DNA from: Obelidium mucronatum
Taxonomy: Eukaryota; Chytridiomycota; Chytridiomycetes; Chytridiales; Chytriomycetaceae
DNA length: 23,103 bases
Direction: 5' to 3'
NCBI GenBank assembly: GCA_025765595.1
Contig: JAIVFH010000386.1
Location: forward strand, 1-23,103
The translations under genes were made by a program, and so were the position numbers. Below are positions 1-9,081 of this stretch, piece by piece (positions within the stretch are counted from its first letter, which is position 1; each line of letters starts with the position of its first letter). The notes under the pieces are model-generated. The model did no database searches. It was not told the DNA's origin and worked only from the letters and a program-made list of their open reading frames with translations.

Positions 1-872
1 CTTTGCTCCCCGTCGCGGAAGTTGGAAGTGCAGCAATCGTATTGTATGACTACACACCACCACCAGAACATGCCTCTGTTGAAGAGATTGCAGTACAAGA
101 AGGAGAGGTTGTTGTATATTTCGGAAACTCGGTAAAAAAACCTTTGTGCATGTGTGTATGTTCCTTTTCACTAAAGCAAGGTACATATAATCCCAGATGG
201 ACGGAAGCGGCTGGACAAAGGTTTAAAACACTAGCAACACGTCCTTTTATTTTACTTTACAATCAAATATCTTCTAATGCAAGCCCTTTTTTCCTCAAGG
301 TTGCTATCCGTGACAAGATTGGAATTATACCAACCGCGTTCTTTCAAGTTTTGAATGCAGAGGAGCAGCAGCATGAGTATACAGGTACCGCGACGGCGGT
401 GGCGATGCAAGAAGCACCCCCCTCCGAGCTTCCGCCCAGAATTCCTCCGCTAGATGCAAACGATAGTTCGTTGACGCTGCAAGAAGATGGAATCGAAGCG
501 AGGCGCTTCAACGGATTGATTGGTATCAAAATGGTGAGACTTCCTCTCTCTCTCTCTGATTTTGTCTGTAACACAAAGAGTTTTAGAGGGTGTTATTTGA
601 TTTCCATCAGAGCTGTGGACGACGAAATTTCTGTTGAGGTGACAACTCTTGGAATATTCTTTTTTTTCAGAGAGTATTTACTTTTTACACCTCAAGGCTG
701 GACAAGATGTATGGGTTCTAGACGAAGGTAAATAATAGACATTCAAACAAGTTCGCCTCGCCAACAACTAAAATCTAATTTATTTGTAGACGAAGGTTCA
801 GGCTGGATTACTGTCCACAATGGCGAAAGAGACGGGTTGATTCCCTCCGCATATCTTAAGTGGTCAATTTAA
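1..872 (+). CDS. Tandem SH3-domain protein, C-terminal part (5' end outside window)
   Basis: Partial gene. Exons I infer: 1-131, 197-220, 300-533, 587-638, 697-727 and 790-872. Spliced, the first SH3 domain starts at AIVLYDY, continues through DGSGWTKV and ends IGIIPTAFF. A Pro/Ser-rich linker follows. The second domain starts RVLFDFHQ, then AVDDEISVE, AGQDVWVLDE and DEGSGWITVHNGERDGLIPS, and the protein ends about ten residues later. Two C-terminal SH3 domains resemble Bzz1/syndapin-type actin-patch adaptors, where SH3 domains bind proline-rich WASP-type ligands at the cortex; the F-BAR part that would prove this lies off the window. Exon 587-638 holds one frame conflict: VLFDFHQ and AVDDEISVE are in different frames, separated by one extra base near 611. 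A stop codon reads TAA at 870-872. The SH3 calls are strong; the orthology is tentative. Confidence 0.75.
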
Positions 873-903
873 ACCAAAAGGAAAGATGCAATAAGAAGCG
901 CAA

Positions 904-909
904 AATAAA
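904..909 (+). terminator. AATAAA poly(A) signal of the SH3 gene
   Basis: AATAAA lies about 30 nt after the stop codon at 870-872, a normal spacing for 3' end formation of the tandem-SH3 gene. Confidence 0.5.
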
Positions 910-1797
910 TAAACAACTATAATGTACCCCAATCCTCTTTCGTGGCACGTTGCTGGTGCTTTTTAGGATGTCAGTCAAAAAATACACCGGAGACTCAATC
1001 CGAAACCTGCGTTGTTCACCATCTCCGCTTCTACATCAACATCAACTCTGGCTGTAAATTAATGGAATCTCACTCCATCCAGAAACCAATGCTTCTCTCC
1101 AAATTCGTACTTTCCTTGGGAACGCAGAAATGGTCTTGTCTTGGAAATTCTCTCCAACTTCGCACTGTTCTGGTTCCAACGAATCGCCTCCAGTTTGGGC
1201 CTTTTCTCCTACAGCTGCGGTTACGGTACCGAAAGGTACTCCATTCCTCTAATCGATCATAGCTAGACGCGAGGCGATGGCTGCTGCTATTTGTGTTAGC
1301 GGATATTGCCAATAATAACACCCAATCTCGAGGAGTCTGTTTTCAATTCCCGTCAGTTTGATTTTCCTCACCAAATCACATCCATGTCACACCTAGGGTT
1401 ATCCAATCAGTCTTTGGCGCACTTTGTGGAACATCGAGACAATGCATTTATGTAAGCCATGTATACCAAAACAGCAATTAAAGACTGAGGGCGTTCAAAG
1501 CGGGGCAGCGAAAAACAGGCAAGTTTTTTTGGAGGCTTGTGAAAAGACACCCTAAAAAAAAGGAACACGCAAACCGCCAAGGAATCTGAGCTACGTAAAA
1601 AGCAACAGACGGTGTGCTTTCTTCAAAAGTTAAATGAGAATGCAGGTTGCATGTCTTGTGATTCATTCCAAGTTTCTTTCTTGGGAGCCTTATTATGAAC
1701 GTTGGAACTGGGGTTGCGAAAAGAGCCTGACGCCACTCGCTTCGGCTTGCATTAAGAACAAACACACAAACATGGCCCAGGGTGGCGTTTTAAAAGG

Positions 1798-1805
1798 TAT
1801 AAAAA
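1798..1805 (+). promoter_or_regulatory. TATA box of the cysteine-rich secreted protein gene
   Basis: TATAAAAA sits 38 nt upstream of the ATG at 1843, a spacing that leaves a very short 5' leader if transcription starts about 25-30 nt downstream of the box. Confidence 0.55.
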
Positions 1806-1842
1806 GGCAACTGGACTGTGGCTACAAGGAATTCAAAAAGCT

Positions 1843-2736
1843 ATGAATCCCTTTGTCCTAGCAATCCTTTCAACTTTATCTCTCCTCGTTTCTGCTGGGT
1901 GCCCTTGGGGGACAATCCCAATCCCCTTAGCACCAGCTTGCTGGTGCATTCCAGGATGGACTCAATACGGAAACCAGTGCTGCTCCCCAAACTCTTACTA
2001 TGATTCCGTCAAGGGATGCGTTTGCAATCCCGGAACAACTTGGATTGCCTCAAGCCAGACCTGTCAAGGTTCCAAGCCCACTTGCCCTTGGGGAATGACG
2101 TACAACGTCAACTCAGGCTGTAACTGTAACCCTGGATGGACCCTCGCTCCTACAAGAAACCAGTGCTGCTCTCCAAACTCGTACTTTGATAACGCCAAGG
2201 GATGTGTTTGTAACTCAGGAACCACGTGGAATGGGCAGACTTGTCAAGGAAATTCTCCGCCTCCGCCACCACCACCACCCCCTCCTCCACCTCCAAAGAC
2301 GTGTGCTCAACAAGGGAAGTGGGAAGCTCCGAATGGTGCTTGTTGTGGTATGCAGGAAACTTACACGCCTGGATTGGGGTGTGGTCGTGCTCCTAGTACG
2401 TACGTGGCTGGTGCTGTTGAAGTTCACGGTTGCCCTTCCAGACAAACCTTTCTTGATGATAGTAGCGAGTTGATTCACTATGCTGGATGGGCGTGTGAGC
2501 CAGTTGGAGCTTGTGTATACATGATGGGACTCAAGGCAATGATGGAATGTTCTCCCTTTATTGCTATTGCATCGTATACAGGGGAAGCCTTGTCCGTAAT
2601 GGAGTGCGTTCAGATTTCGCTCCAATCCAGTTTGAAATCATGCGATTGCCGCTGTTACGACGTAAATGTGAAAAAAGGTCCACCTGCCGTTTGTATGGGA
2701 GGAAACATTGGTGGAGTTTGTAAGAGTCCAAATTAA
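1843..2736 (+). CDS. Secreted cysteine-rich protein with two tandem repeats and a polyproline linker
   Basis: Single exon, 297 aa. Residues 1-18 form a signal peptide (MNPFVLAILSTLSLLVSA). Two tandem repeats follow at about 20-76 and 81-136. Each contains CPWG, a CxCxPGWT segment, NQCCSPNSY, a GCVCN segment and GTTW...QTCQG, with about eight cysteines at matching positions. A run of 13 prolines (139-151) separates them from a C-terminal cysteine-rich domain of about 145 residues with no second repeat. The layout (secreted, disulphide-rich repeats, rigid Pro linker, second domain) resembles modular extracellular or wall proteins, but the spacing is not that of hevein-type CBM18 or any module I can name. 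A TATA box lies upstream and AATAAA downstream. Function unknown. The start is fixed by the signal peptide. Confidence 0.8.
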   Translation: MNPFVLAILSTLSLLVSAGCPWGTIPIPLAPACWCIPGWTQYGNQCCSPNSYYDSVKGCVCNPGTTWIASSQTCQGSKPTCPWGMTYNVNSGCNCNPGWTLAPTRNQCCSPNSYFDNAKGCVCNSGTTWNGQTCQGNSPPPPPPPPPPPPPKTCAQQGKWEAPNGACCGMQETYTPGLGCGRAPSTYVAGAVEVHGCPSRQTFLDDSSELIHYAGWACEPVGACVYMMGLKAMMECSPFIAIASYTGEALSVMECVQISLQSSLKSCDCRCYDVNVKKGPPAVCMGGNIGGVCKSPN

Positions 2737-2800
2737 GTGCCAAGCACCTTCCCGTTCTGCAGAAGTTTTGCTTCTTATTTTGAAATGGCAGAAAGTGATG

Positions 2801-2806
2801 AATAAA
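2801..2806 (+). terminator. AATAAA poly(A) signal of the cysteine-rich protein gene
   Basis: AATAAA 65 nt after the stop codon at 2734-2736. Confidence 0.45.
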
Positions 2807-3003
2807 GTAACAGCAGTATTAAACACTTCCCAGCAAGTCTCGTATTTGGATTTTGATCATGTTTTAGGAAAATCCGCCAAGGATTCGTTTTTGAGGCTTG
2901 TGAGTTCAAAAATTTCGAGAATCCAAGAAAGCAAAGTTGAACTGATGCGGATTGAGAATCGATGTGACTACATACATGGTTAGTAAATGATAAATAGTCG
3001 CAT

Positions 3004-3009
3004 TTTATT
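3004..3009 (-). terminator. AATAAA poly(A) signal of CHK1
   Basis: TTTATT on the plus strand reads AATAAA on the minus strand, about 75 nt past the CHK1 stop codon. Confidence 0.45.
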
Positions 3010-3084
3010 TCTATTTTTTTTTTTTTTTTGGCGGCCAACACAGTCACAGGCTTGTGAAAAAAGAACACCAACGACTCCTTCACT

Positions 3085-4956
<1,872 letters not shown>

Positions 4957-5009
4957 CGTTTGTTATTTGTTCAGTTTGTCCGAACTCAAAATCATTCTTA
5001 CTGTACACT

Positions 5010-5015
5010 TTTATT
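5010..5015 (-). terminator. AATAAA poly(A) signal of the minus-strand CE4-like gene
   Basis: Plus-strand TTTATT reads AATAAA on the minus strand about 20 nt after the stop of the 5036-5779 gene. It lies just upstream of the CHK1 start, so the two transcription units nearly touch. Confidence 0.45.
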
Positions 5016-5035
5016 AACCAACAACAATCAATAGC

Positions 5036-5779
5036 TTAATTCACAGGATATCCAAGACAGGTCTCCATGGAAACAAAAGTTATATTGTATTCCCGTGTAA
5101 GAAAGTTTACAGTTTGTATAATAGCATCCGGATCATCCAGTTTATTCCAAGACTTTCGCTCCTGCATGAATTGAGTAATGCTCTTTGGGGTCGTTGGAGT
5201 TATTTCCACGTATGCGCCTCCAAAGACGTTTGACAGCACAGTATTGGACACGTCCCCGTCTGAGGTTGTGGTATCGTTTCCGAATCCAGCCACGATCGGC
5301 GTGTAGCCCAGCCTGAATACAGCGGCCGTCAGCGAAGCGTATCTGCTGGCGTGCAAGTAGCCGCCGCGCAGATCCAGGAGCGACGCAGTTGGAAACGCCA
5401 CCAGCTGCAGGCGGAGGCGCAGCTGCGTGGCCCACACGTGCTGCTGCTTCCGCACGAGCAGCGCCAGCACGCCTTGCGTCAGCGCCGCTGCCTCCGCCGC
5501 CAATCCCAGGCTGCCGCTGCCGCCCGCAAGCCGCGCCACAAGCCCGCTGGCCGACTGGGCGCGCGCCCAGTCTGCCGCCGCAAAGAACGCCGCCGGCAGC
5601 GCGGGCTTGTGCGCCGCAAGCGCGTCGAGCAGCGCCGCGTCAACTCCGGAAAACACGAGCGTCGCGTGGCCGTCGGCGACGCACGCGGACGGGAAGAACT
5701 GCGGCGGCCCGTGCGATGCCGGGTTGGCGCGTCCGAGGACGCGTGTCAGAAGGAGAAGCAAGAGAATCACAGGAATCAT
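5036..5779 (-). CDS. Secreted CE4/NodB-like protein lacking the metal site, paralogue 1
   Basis: Single exon, 247 aa, with a hydrophobic signal peptide (MIPVILLLLLLTRVLG). It aligns with the next three genes: conserved Cys33, VFSGVD at 42-47 where deacetylases have TFDDGP, AAFF at 63-66 for ATFF, SLGLAAEAAA at about 90-99 where the HxxxH motif belongs, LDLRGGYLHASRYASL for the RxPYG region, VLSNVFGG for the last strand, and the ending CLGYPVN. Metal-ligand Asp and both His are absent. It is the most diverged copy and has lost the GH of motif 2. The 5' half is very GC-rich (49 of 60 bases at 5521-5580) and alanine-rich; the 3' part is ordinary. It is divergent from the next gene, with 32 bp between start codons. 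The family fold is inferred from motif order. Confidence 0.75.
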   Translation of the reverse strand: MIPVILLLLLLTRVLGRANPASHGPPQFFPSACVADGHATLVFSGVDAALLDALAAHKPALPAAFFAAADWARAQSASGLVARLAGGSGSLGLAAEAAALTQGVLALLVRKQQHVWATQLRLRLQLVAFPTASLLDLRGGYLHASRYASLTAAVFRLGYTPIVAGFGNDTTTSDGDVSNTVLSNVFGGAYVEITPTTPKSITQFMQERKSWNKLDDPDAIIQTVNFLTREYNITFVSMETCLGYPVN

Positions 5780-5811
5780 CTGTCAAACACGAAAACCTGT
5801 CAAAAAATTGA

Positions 5812-6609
5812 ATGCTGTTCTTACCAGTCTTGGCCATTCTCGCCGGCCTTATGGCGCATGCGATCCCTATTGCTGCACCATCTCCCGCGCCAATGCATCT
5901 TAAAGTACCTTGGGGCTGCCGCAACGAAAAAGACGCGGCTCTCGTCTTCAGAAACCTCACCAGCAATATCCTGCAAACCCTCAAAGAGCACAAACTACCC
6001 GCCACCTTCTTCATTACACCCTCATGGATGCTCAAGCACCCAGATATCATCAAGGACGCTCTTTCTCAAGGCCACAGTCTCGGCCTCAGTATTCCAAATG
6101 TCAGAACCCTTGTCAAAGAAACAGAGACCCCAAACAGCGACCATCAAGTGCGTACATCAAAGCTTCACAAATACTTGGAAAAGCAAGTACATGACTGGAA
6201 CCAAATGACTGGATACTTGAAAATCAAAGCAAAACCAATAACCATAGCCTTCACATCAATTTCATTCTTGGATTTGCGTGGCGGGCATATGTACAACAAT
6301 CGATACAGCTCTTTAGAAACGGCTGTCGCATCCGAAGGATACACTCCTGTTCTTGCAGGATTCGGGGCAGACACTTGGAATGAAGATTCGGCTATTGAAG
6401 AATCTATCGCCCTGTCCAACTTTTATGGCAGTACCTATCTTCAATGGACTCCAAGCAATACAAAAACGGTGAAATTTTTGGACTCTCGTGCAAAGTTGGC
6501 AGACTTGGGAAACATTACGAATGTGATCGATGCTGTCGCATTCATCAAGAGTGATTATTTGGTCAATATTGTTCCATTAAGTTCTTGCCTCGGGTATTCT
6601 GTGAATTAA
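5812..6609 (+). CDS. Secreted CE4/NodB-like protein lacking the metal site, paralogue 2
   Basis: Single exon, 265 aa, with a signal peptide (MLFLPVLAILAGLMAHA). Motifs in order: Cys36; ALVFRNLT at 43-50 in place of TFDDGP; LPATFFITPSW at 62-72, a clear NodB strand; GHSLGLSIPN at 87-96, where an active deacetylase would read GHxIGxHxxxH and both metal His are replaced; LDLRGGHMYNNRYSSL for motif 3; GYTPVLAGFGADTW for the following strand; and the end SCLGYSVN. The N-terminal and C-terminal cysteines match the pair that ties together the ends of fungal chitin deacetylase. Closest in sequence to paralogue 1, sharing LDLRGG and CLGYxVN. The two starts are 32 bp apart with no room for separate promoters. 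It probably sits in the wall or medium as a non-catalytic glycan binder, which is inference. Confidence 0.8.
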   Translation: MLFLPVLAILAGLMAHAIPIAAPSPAPMHLKVPWGCRNEKDAALVFRNLTSNILQTLKEHKLPATFFITPSWMLKHPDIIKDALSQGHSLGLSIPNVRTLVKETETPNSDHQVRTSKLHKYLEKQVHDWNQMTGYLKIKAKPITIAFTSISFLDLRGGHMYNNRYSSLETAVASEGYTPVLAGFGADTWNEDSAIEESIALSNFYGSTYLQWTPSNTKTVKFLDSRAKLADLGNITNVIDAVAFIKSDYLVNIVPLSSCLGYSVN

Positions 6610-6643
6610 AGCTGATATAGTGTATTTATTTTTTTCGTTTGGT

Positions 6644-6736
6644 TCAGCTCTTCGTGAAGAGCGAAGGAATTGAAATCCTTCGATTTCTTGGCTGCCCCTC
6701 ATTTGTTCTTGTTGAACAACAAATCGTCAGCTCTTC
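6644..6736 (+). repeat. Three consecutive inverted repeats bounded by a 10-bp direct repeat
   Basis: Stem GCTCTTC/GAAGAGC with a 2-nt loop (6647-6662), stem CGAAGGA/TCCTTCG with a 7-nt loop (6662-6682), and stem TTGTTC/GAACAA with a 5-nt loop. The direct repeat TCAGCTCTTC flanks them. The block lies about 35 nt after a stop codon, so it would be transcribed as 3' UTR. No known element is recognised. Confidence 0.55.
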
Positions 6737-7156
6737 AACCCTTCTTTTTCTCCGTTTATCGCATTGACAACACGTTTTTCTATCTGCTTGTGCAGCCTTC
6801 AAGCCCAACTCGATTTTGATGTTGCCATGATTGACAATTCCTGTGCCAATAACATAGAAATGTGATCTTCGCTGGGAAGATAAGAGTCATACGGTCTCAC
6901 CTATTTCAAAATGAGTCGAAGTGACGTCTTCTGTGTCTAACAATTCAGGTGGTGCTTATCAAGCAAGAATTCAAAACGGAATCGGCAGAATTTACGAACT
7001 AACATCAGGACTGCTGGGTTAATTTATACCTTCAGACATCCTCAAGTGAATAGATAGGGTCTGCATTTGCAGCATTGACTGGCCTTATCGTCTTATCGAA
7101 GTTCAAGCCTAATTGAGCCATAAAAAATCTTGATTTAATCACGTCAAAAAAAAGGG

Positions 7157-7163
7157 TTTAAAA
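7157..7163 (+). promoter_or_regulatory. TATA-like box of CE4-like paralogue 3
   Basis: TTTAAAA about 80 nt upstream of the ATG, followed by a C/T-rich leader typical of strongly expressed fungal genes. Confidence 0.4.
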
Positions 7164-7241
7164 CGCGAGCACCCCGCTCACTTTTCATTCTTCTCCAACC
7201 AAATTACCTCTTTGAGAAAAACAAAAACCTCATCTGTACGA

Positions 7242-8024
7242 ATGAACTTCCTTGCTACCACTGCTCTCCTGCTCTCTGCTGCCATCGCGTCCCTTGCCGC
7301 CCCAGTTGCCGCTCCAACTGCCGCCATCCAAACTGGATGCAAGAACCCCGCTCAATCTGCTTTGGCTTTCCGTTCTTTGACCTCTGACATCCTCAAGTCT
7401 CTCCAAACCAGCAACCTCAAGGCCACCTTCTTTCTCGACCCTGTCTGGGTCGGCGCCAACCCATACGTTGTCCAGCAAGCCCGCGACGCTGGCCACAACT
7501 TTGGACTCGCCATCACCAACCCAACTGCTTTGGTCCAAAACGTTCCCTGTGTCAACTGCGTGCAACCAGTCAACCAAGTCGCCCTCGACGCGTACGTTGC
7601 CGACCAGACCAAGCTCTGGAACAACCACTTTGGATGGATGAAGCTCAACTTGAACCTCGTCGCCTTCCCAAATGAAGACTACATGAACCAAATCTACTCC
7701 CACATGAAGGAGAACAAGTTTGGTGCTTTGGAGAGCGCTCTTGTTGCGAAAGGGTTGAGCCCTGTGGTTGTTCCATTTGGAACTGATCCTTACATTTTCG
7801 AGAGCGCTGGTCAACACAATGTTGTTCTTTCCAACATTGTGGATCCTTCTTCCTTGGCGATTAATATGACGACTCCTGTGGCTGTTTCCAACTTTTACAG
7901 CTCTCGTTCTACTATCGTCAACAAGGAGGATGTGAACGCTGTCAAGTCTGCTGTTTCGTTTGTTGCTACTATTGGAAAGACTGTTGTTCCAGCTACCCAG
8001 TGCTTTGGTTTCCCAGCCAATTAA
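7242..8024 (+). CDS. Secreted CE4/NodB-like protein lacking the metal site, paralogue 3
   Basis: Single exon, 260 aa. I start at the ATG at 7242 because it opens directly onto a signal peptide (MNFLATTALLLSAAIASLAA); the open frame extends upstream without an ATG. Motifs: Cys33; ALAFRSLTSDILKSL at 40-54, replacing TFDDGP; LKATFFLDPVWVGANPYVV at 59-77, the best match to NodB; GHNFGLAITN at 84-93 with no metal His; an extra CVNC at 103-106; an FGWMKLNLNLVAFP strand; GLSPVVVPFGTDP; VVLSNIV; and the end QCFGFPAN with Cys254. Codons in the first half strongly favour C, which suggests high expression, then shift to G/T-rich. Groups with paralogue 4. AATAAA at 8098. Active-site loss means deacetylase activity is not expected. 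Confidence 0.82.
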   Translation: MNFLATTALLLSAAIASLAAPVAAPTAAIQTGCKNPAQSALAFRSLTSDILKSLQTSNLKATFFLDPVWVGANPYVVQQARDAGHNFGLAITNPTALVQNVPCVNCVQPVNQVALDAYVADQTKLWNNHFGWMKLNLNLVAFPNEDYMNQIYSHMKENKFGALESALVAKGLSPVVVPFGTDPYIFESAGQHNVVLSNIVDPSSLAINMTTPVAVSNFYSSRSTIVNKEDVNAVKSAVSFVATIGKTVVPATQCFGFPAN

Positions 8025-8057
8025 TAATCCAATTACCTCATCTGTTTCCTTTTCTTG

Positions 8058-8204
8058 TCATCTATGCGTGATATTTTACCTCTTATGTACCCCTTTGAAT
8101 AAAGAATTGTTCATTATTGCTTTACTTTCGGGGGTCCTAATATACGTCAGCGATAGACACATTGTGTCTGAGTTGACTGGTTTTTGATCATTATGTCTGT
8201 GTAG
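8058..8204 (+). repeat. 3' region of paralogue 3, copy 1 of a direct duplication
   Basis: Contains the gene's AATAAA (8098-8103) and a small hairpin AGACAC-ATT-GTGTCT (8155-8169). The part from 8094 to 8204 is more than 90% identical by eye to 8415-8527; the 5' portion (8058-8093) is more diverged. Confidence 0.8.
8098..8103 (+). terminator. AATAAA poly(A) signal of CE4-like paralogue 3
   Basis: AATAAA about 75 nt after the stop codon, inside the duplicated 3' block. Confidence 0.55.
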
Positions 8205-8385
8205 CAGTGGTGCTCGGAAAGATATGGACAAATATCAAGATGTGTATTCAAGCAGTCGATTGGTATTGTTACCAGTTCAATTTTGGAGGTTTTGTTTTGT
8301 GATTGCCATTTTCTTTCAACACGCACCTTCATCAATCTCCATTCTTAATAATTTTCGCTTTTTTGACACACAGCACGCTACGAAT

Positions 8386-8527
8386 TCATCCATGAGTGAC
8401 ATTTTTACCGTACTTTTTGAATAAAGAATTGTTCATTATTGCTTTACTTTTTGGGGTCCTAATATATACGTCCGCCATAGACACATTGTGTCTGAGCTGA
8501 CTGGTTTTGATCATTCTTTCTGTATAG
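8386..8527 (+). repeat. Copy 2 of the duplicated 3' region, with no gene attached
   Basis: Repeats the 8058-8204 block about 325 bp downstream, including AATAAA (8420-8425) and the AGACAC-ATT-GTGTCT hairpin (8479-8493), with a few substitutions, a 2-nt insertion and a 1-nt indel. No coding sequence precedes it now. It looks like the terminator of a lost gene copy or a local segmental duplication. Confidence 0.78.
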
Positions 8528-8744
8528 TAATTCACAATATCTTCACAATATCTGATGCATACAAGTAGTCATTTGGAATTATCCATTGGGAGGATTGCTG
8601 CCTGTCAAAAGAACCCCAATGATTTCCCAAAGGCAACGAACTAGTAGGGGCAAAAGTAGGAGACTGGGGGAGGGGTATAGACTTTTAGTTCTGTGGAAAA
8701 AGGACAAGCCTTTACATATGCTTGCCTTGGCACATGAGCTTAAT

Positions 8745-8745
<1 letters not shown>

Positions 8746-8783
<38 letters not shown>
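8746..8783 (+). repeat. Uninterrupted 38-nt poly(A) tract
   Basis: Thirty-eight consecutive A residues, the longest homopolymer in the window. It may be the tail of a retroposed transcript or a simple mononucleotide repeat. I could not find convincing target-site duplications around it. Confidence 0.85.
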
Positions 8784-8785
<2 letters not shown>

Positions 8786-8974
8786 ACAACAGAAAAGCAA
8801 GAGAAAGAACGCGTCAAGAGAGTGGGATGAATCAGTCCGCGACTGGTGCCAAAATCATGTGGTAACTGTTCAACCGACAATATTGTACCTTGTCCCAAAT
8901 TTCAAGACGACTACTCAATGCCATCGGTATCATATACATATTGCCATGACATAATAATGTAGGCATAATCACAG

Positions 8975-8981
8975 TATAAAG
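8975..8981 (+). promoter_or_regulatory. TATA box of CE4-like paralogue 4
   Basis: TATAAAG about 105 nt upstream of the ATG at 9082. Confidence 0.5.
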
Positions 8982-9081
8982 ATAAGGGCGATGTACAAGC
9001 AAATCACATCAATACTCAAACCCTCAGTCCACCTTATCAAAATCAACGACGAATTTTTTTTCCACACAAAGAAACCAAAAG

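Larger units (their letters stand above)
873..1842. other. Intergenic stretch, possible decayed coding remnant
   Basis: No complete gene is visible. An open stretch at 1064-1252 (+, 62 codons without a start) reads GISLHPETNASL, then NAEMVLSWKFSP, and ends in TAA. Just upstream, in another frame, is FTISASTSTSTLAVN ending near 1059; one base separates the frames. A CTTTTTAG acceptor-like site precedes it at about 962-969. This could be a degenerate or frameshifted gene fragment, or chance. I recognise no family. The remainder (1260-1790) is mixed-composition sequence with no convincing exon on either strand. Confidence 0.3.
2737..3084. other. Convergent 3' ends of the cysteine-rich gene and CHK1
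   Basis: Between two converging genes. It holds the AATAAA for the upstream gene (2801-2806), TTTATT at 3004-3009 (AATAAA for CHK1 on the minus strand) and a 16-nt T run at 3014-3029. A 61-codon plus-strand open frame from ATG at 2797 is present but shows no family signal and overlaps the poly(A) signal, so I do not call it a gene. Confidence 0.5.
6610..7241. other. Intergenic region with clustered hairpins
   Basis: 3' region of paralogue 2 and 5' region of paralogue 3. Three hairpins follow one another at 6647-6662, 6662-6682 and about 6703-6719, and the 10-mer TCAGCTCTTC occurs at both 6644-6653 and 6727-6736. Downstream, 6770-7070 has short open stretches and an intron-like CTAAC...CAG near 6938-6949 but no exon chain I can defend. 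A TTTAAAA box lies at 7157-7163, followed by pyrimidine-rich leader sequence before the ATG at 7242. Confidence 0.5.
8205..9081. other. Intergenic stretch between CE4-like paralogues 3 and 4
   Basis: Apart from the second 3' copy (8386-8527), it holds a short tandem duplication ATTCACAATAT/CTTCACAATAT near 8530-8551, a purine-rich segment at 8586-8745, a 38-nt A run (8746-8783) and a TATA box at 8975. No remnant of a CE4-like coding sequence is readable in 8205-8385. Confidence 0.55.

Noticed and set aside
1843..2300. CBM18 (hevein-type chitin-binding) modules in the cysteine-rich protein
   Set aside because: The cysteine spacing does not fit, and the CCS...G.CG...C order of CBM18 is missing despite the NQCCSPN string.
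2215..2625. Minus-strand 136-codon open frame inside the cysteine-rich gene
   Set aside because: Shadow of the polyproline and Cys-rich coding sequence; the plus-strand frame has a signal peptide and repeats.
2797..2983. Small plus-strand gene of 61 codons after the cysteine-rich protein
   Set aside because: It overlaps the AATAAA of the preceding gene, has no family signal, and lies in a convergent 3' region.
7230..7817. Minus-strand 195-codon open frame antisense to CE4-like paralogue 3
   Set aside because: The sense strand has a signal peptide and three paralogues; antisense openness follows from its biased codon use.
8586..8745. Alu/7SL-like SINE before the poly(A) tract, suggested by GGGAGGATTGCT
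   Set aside because: The resemblance is one short string; no pol III A/B boxes or extended similarity are visible.
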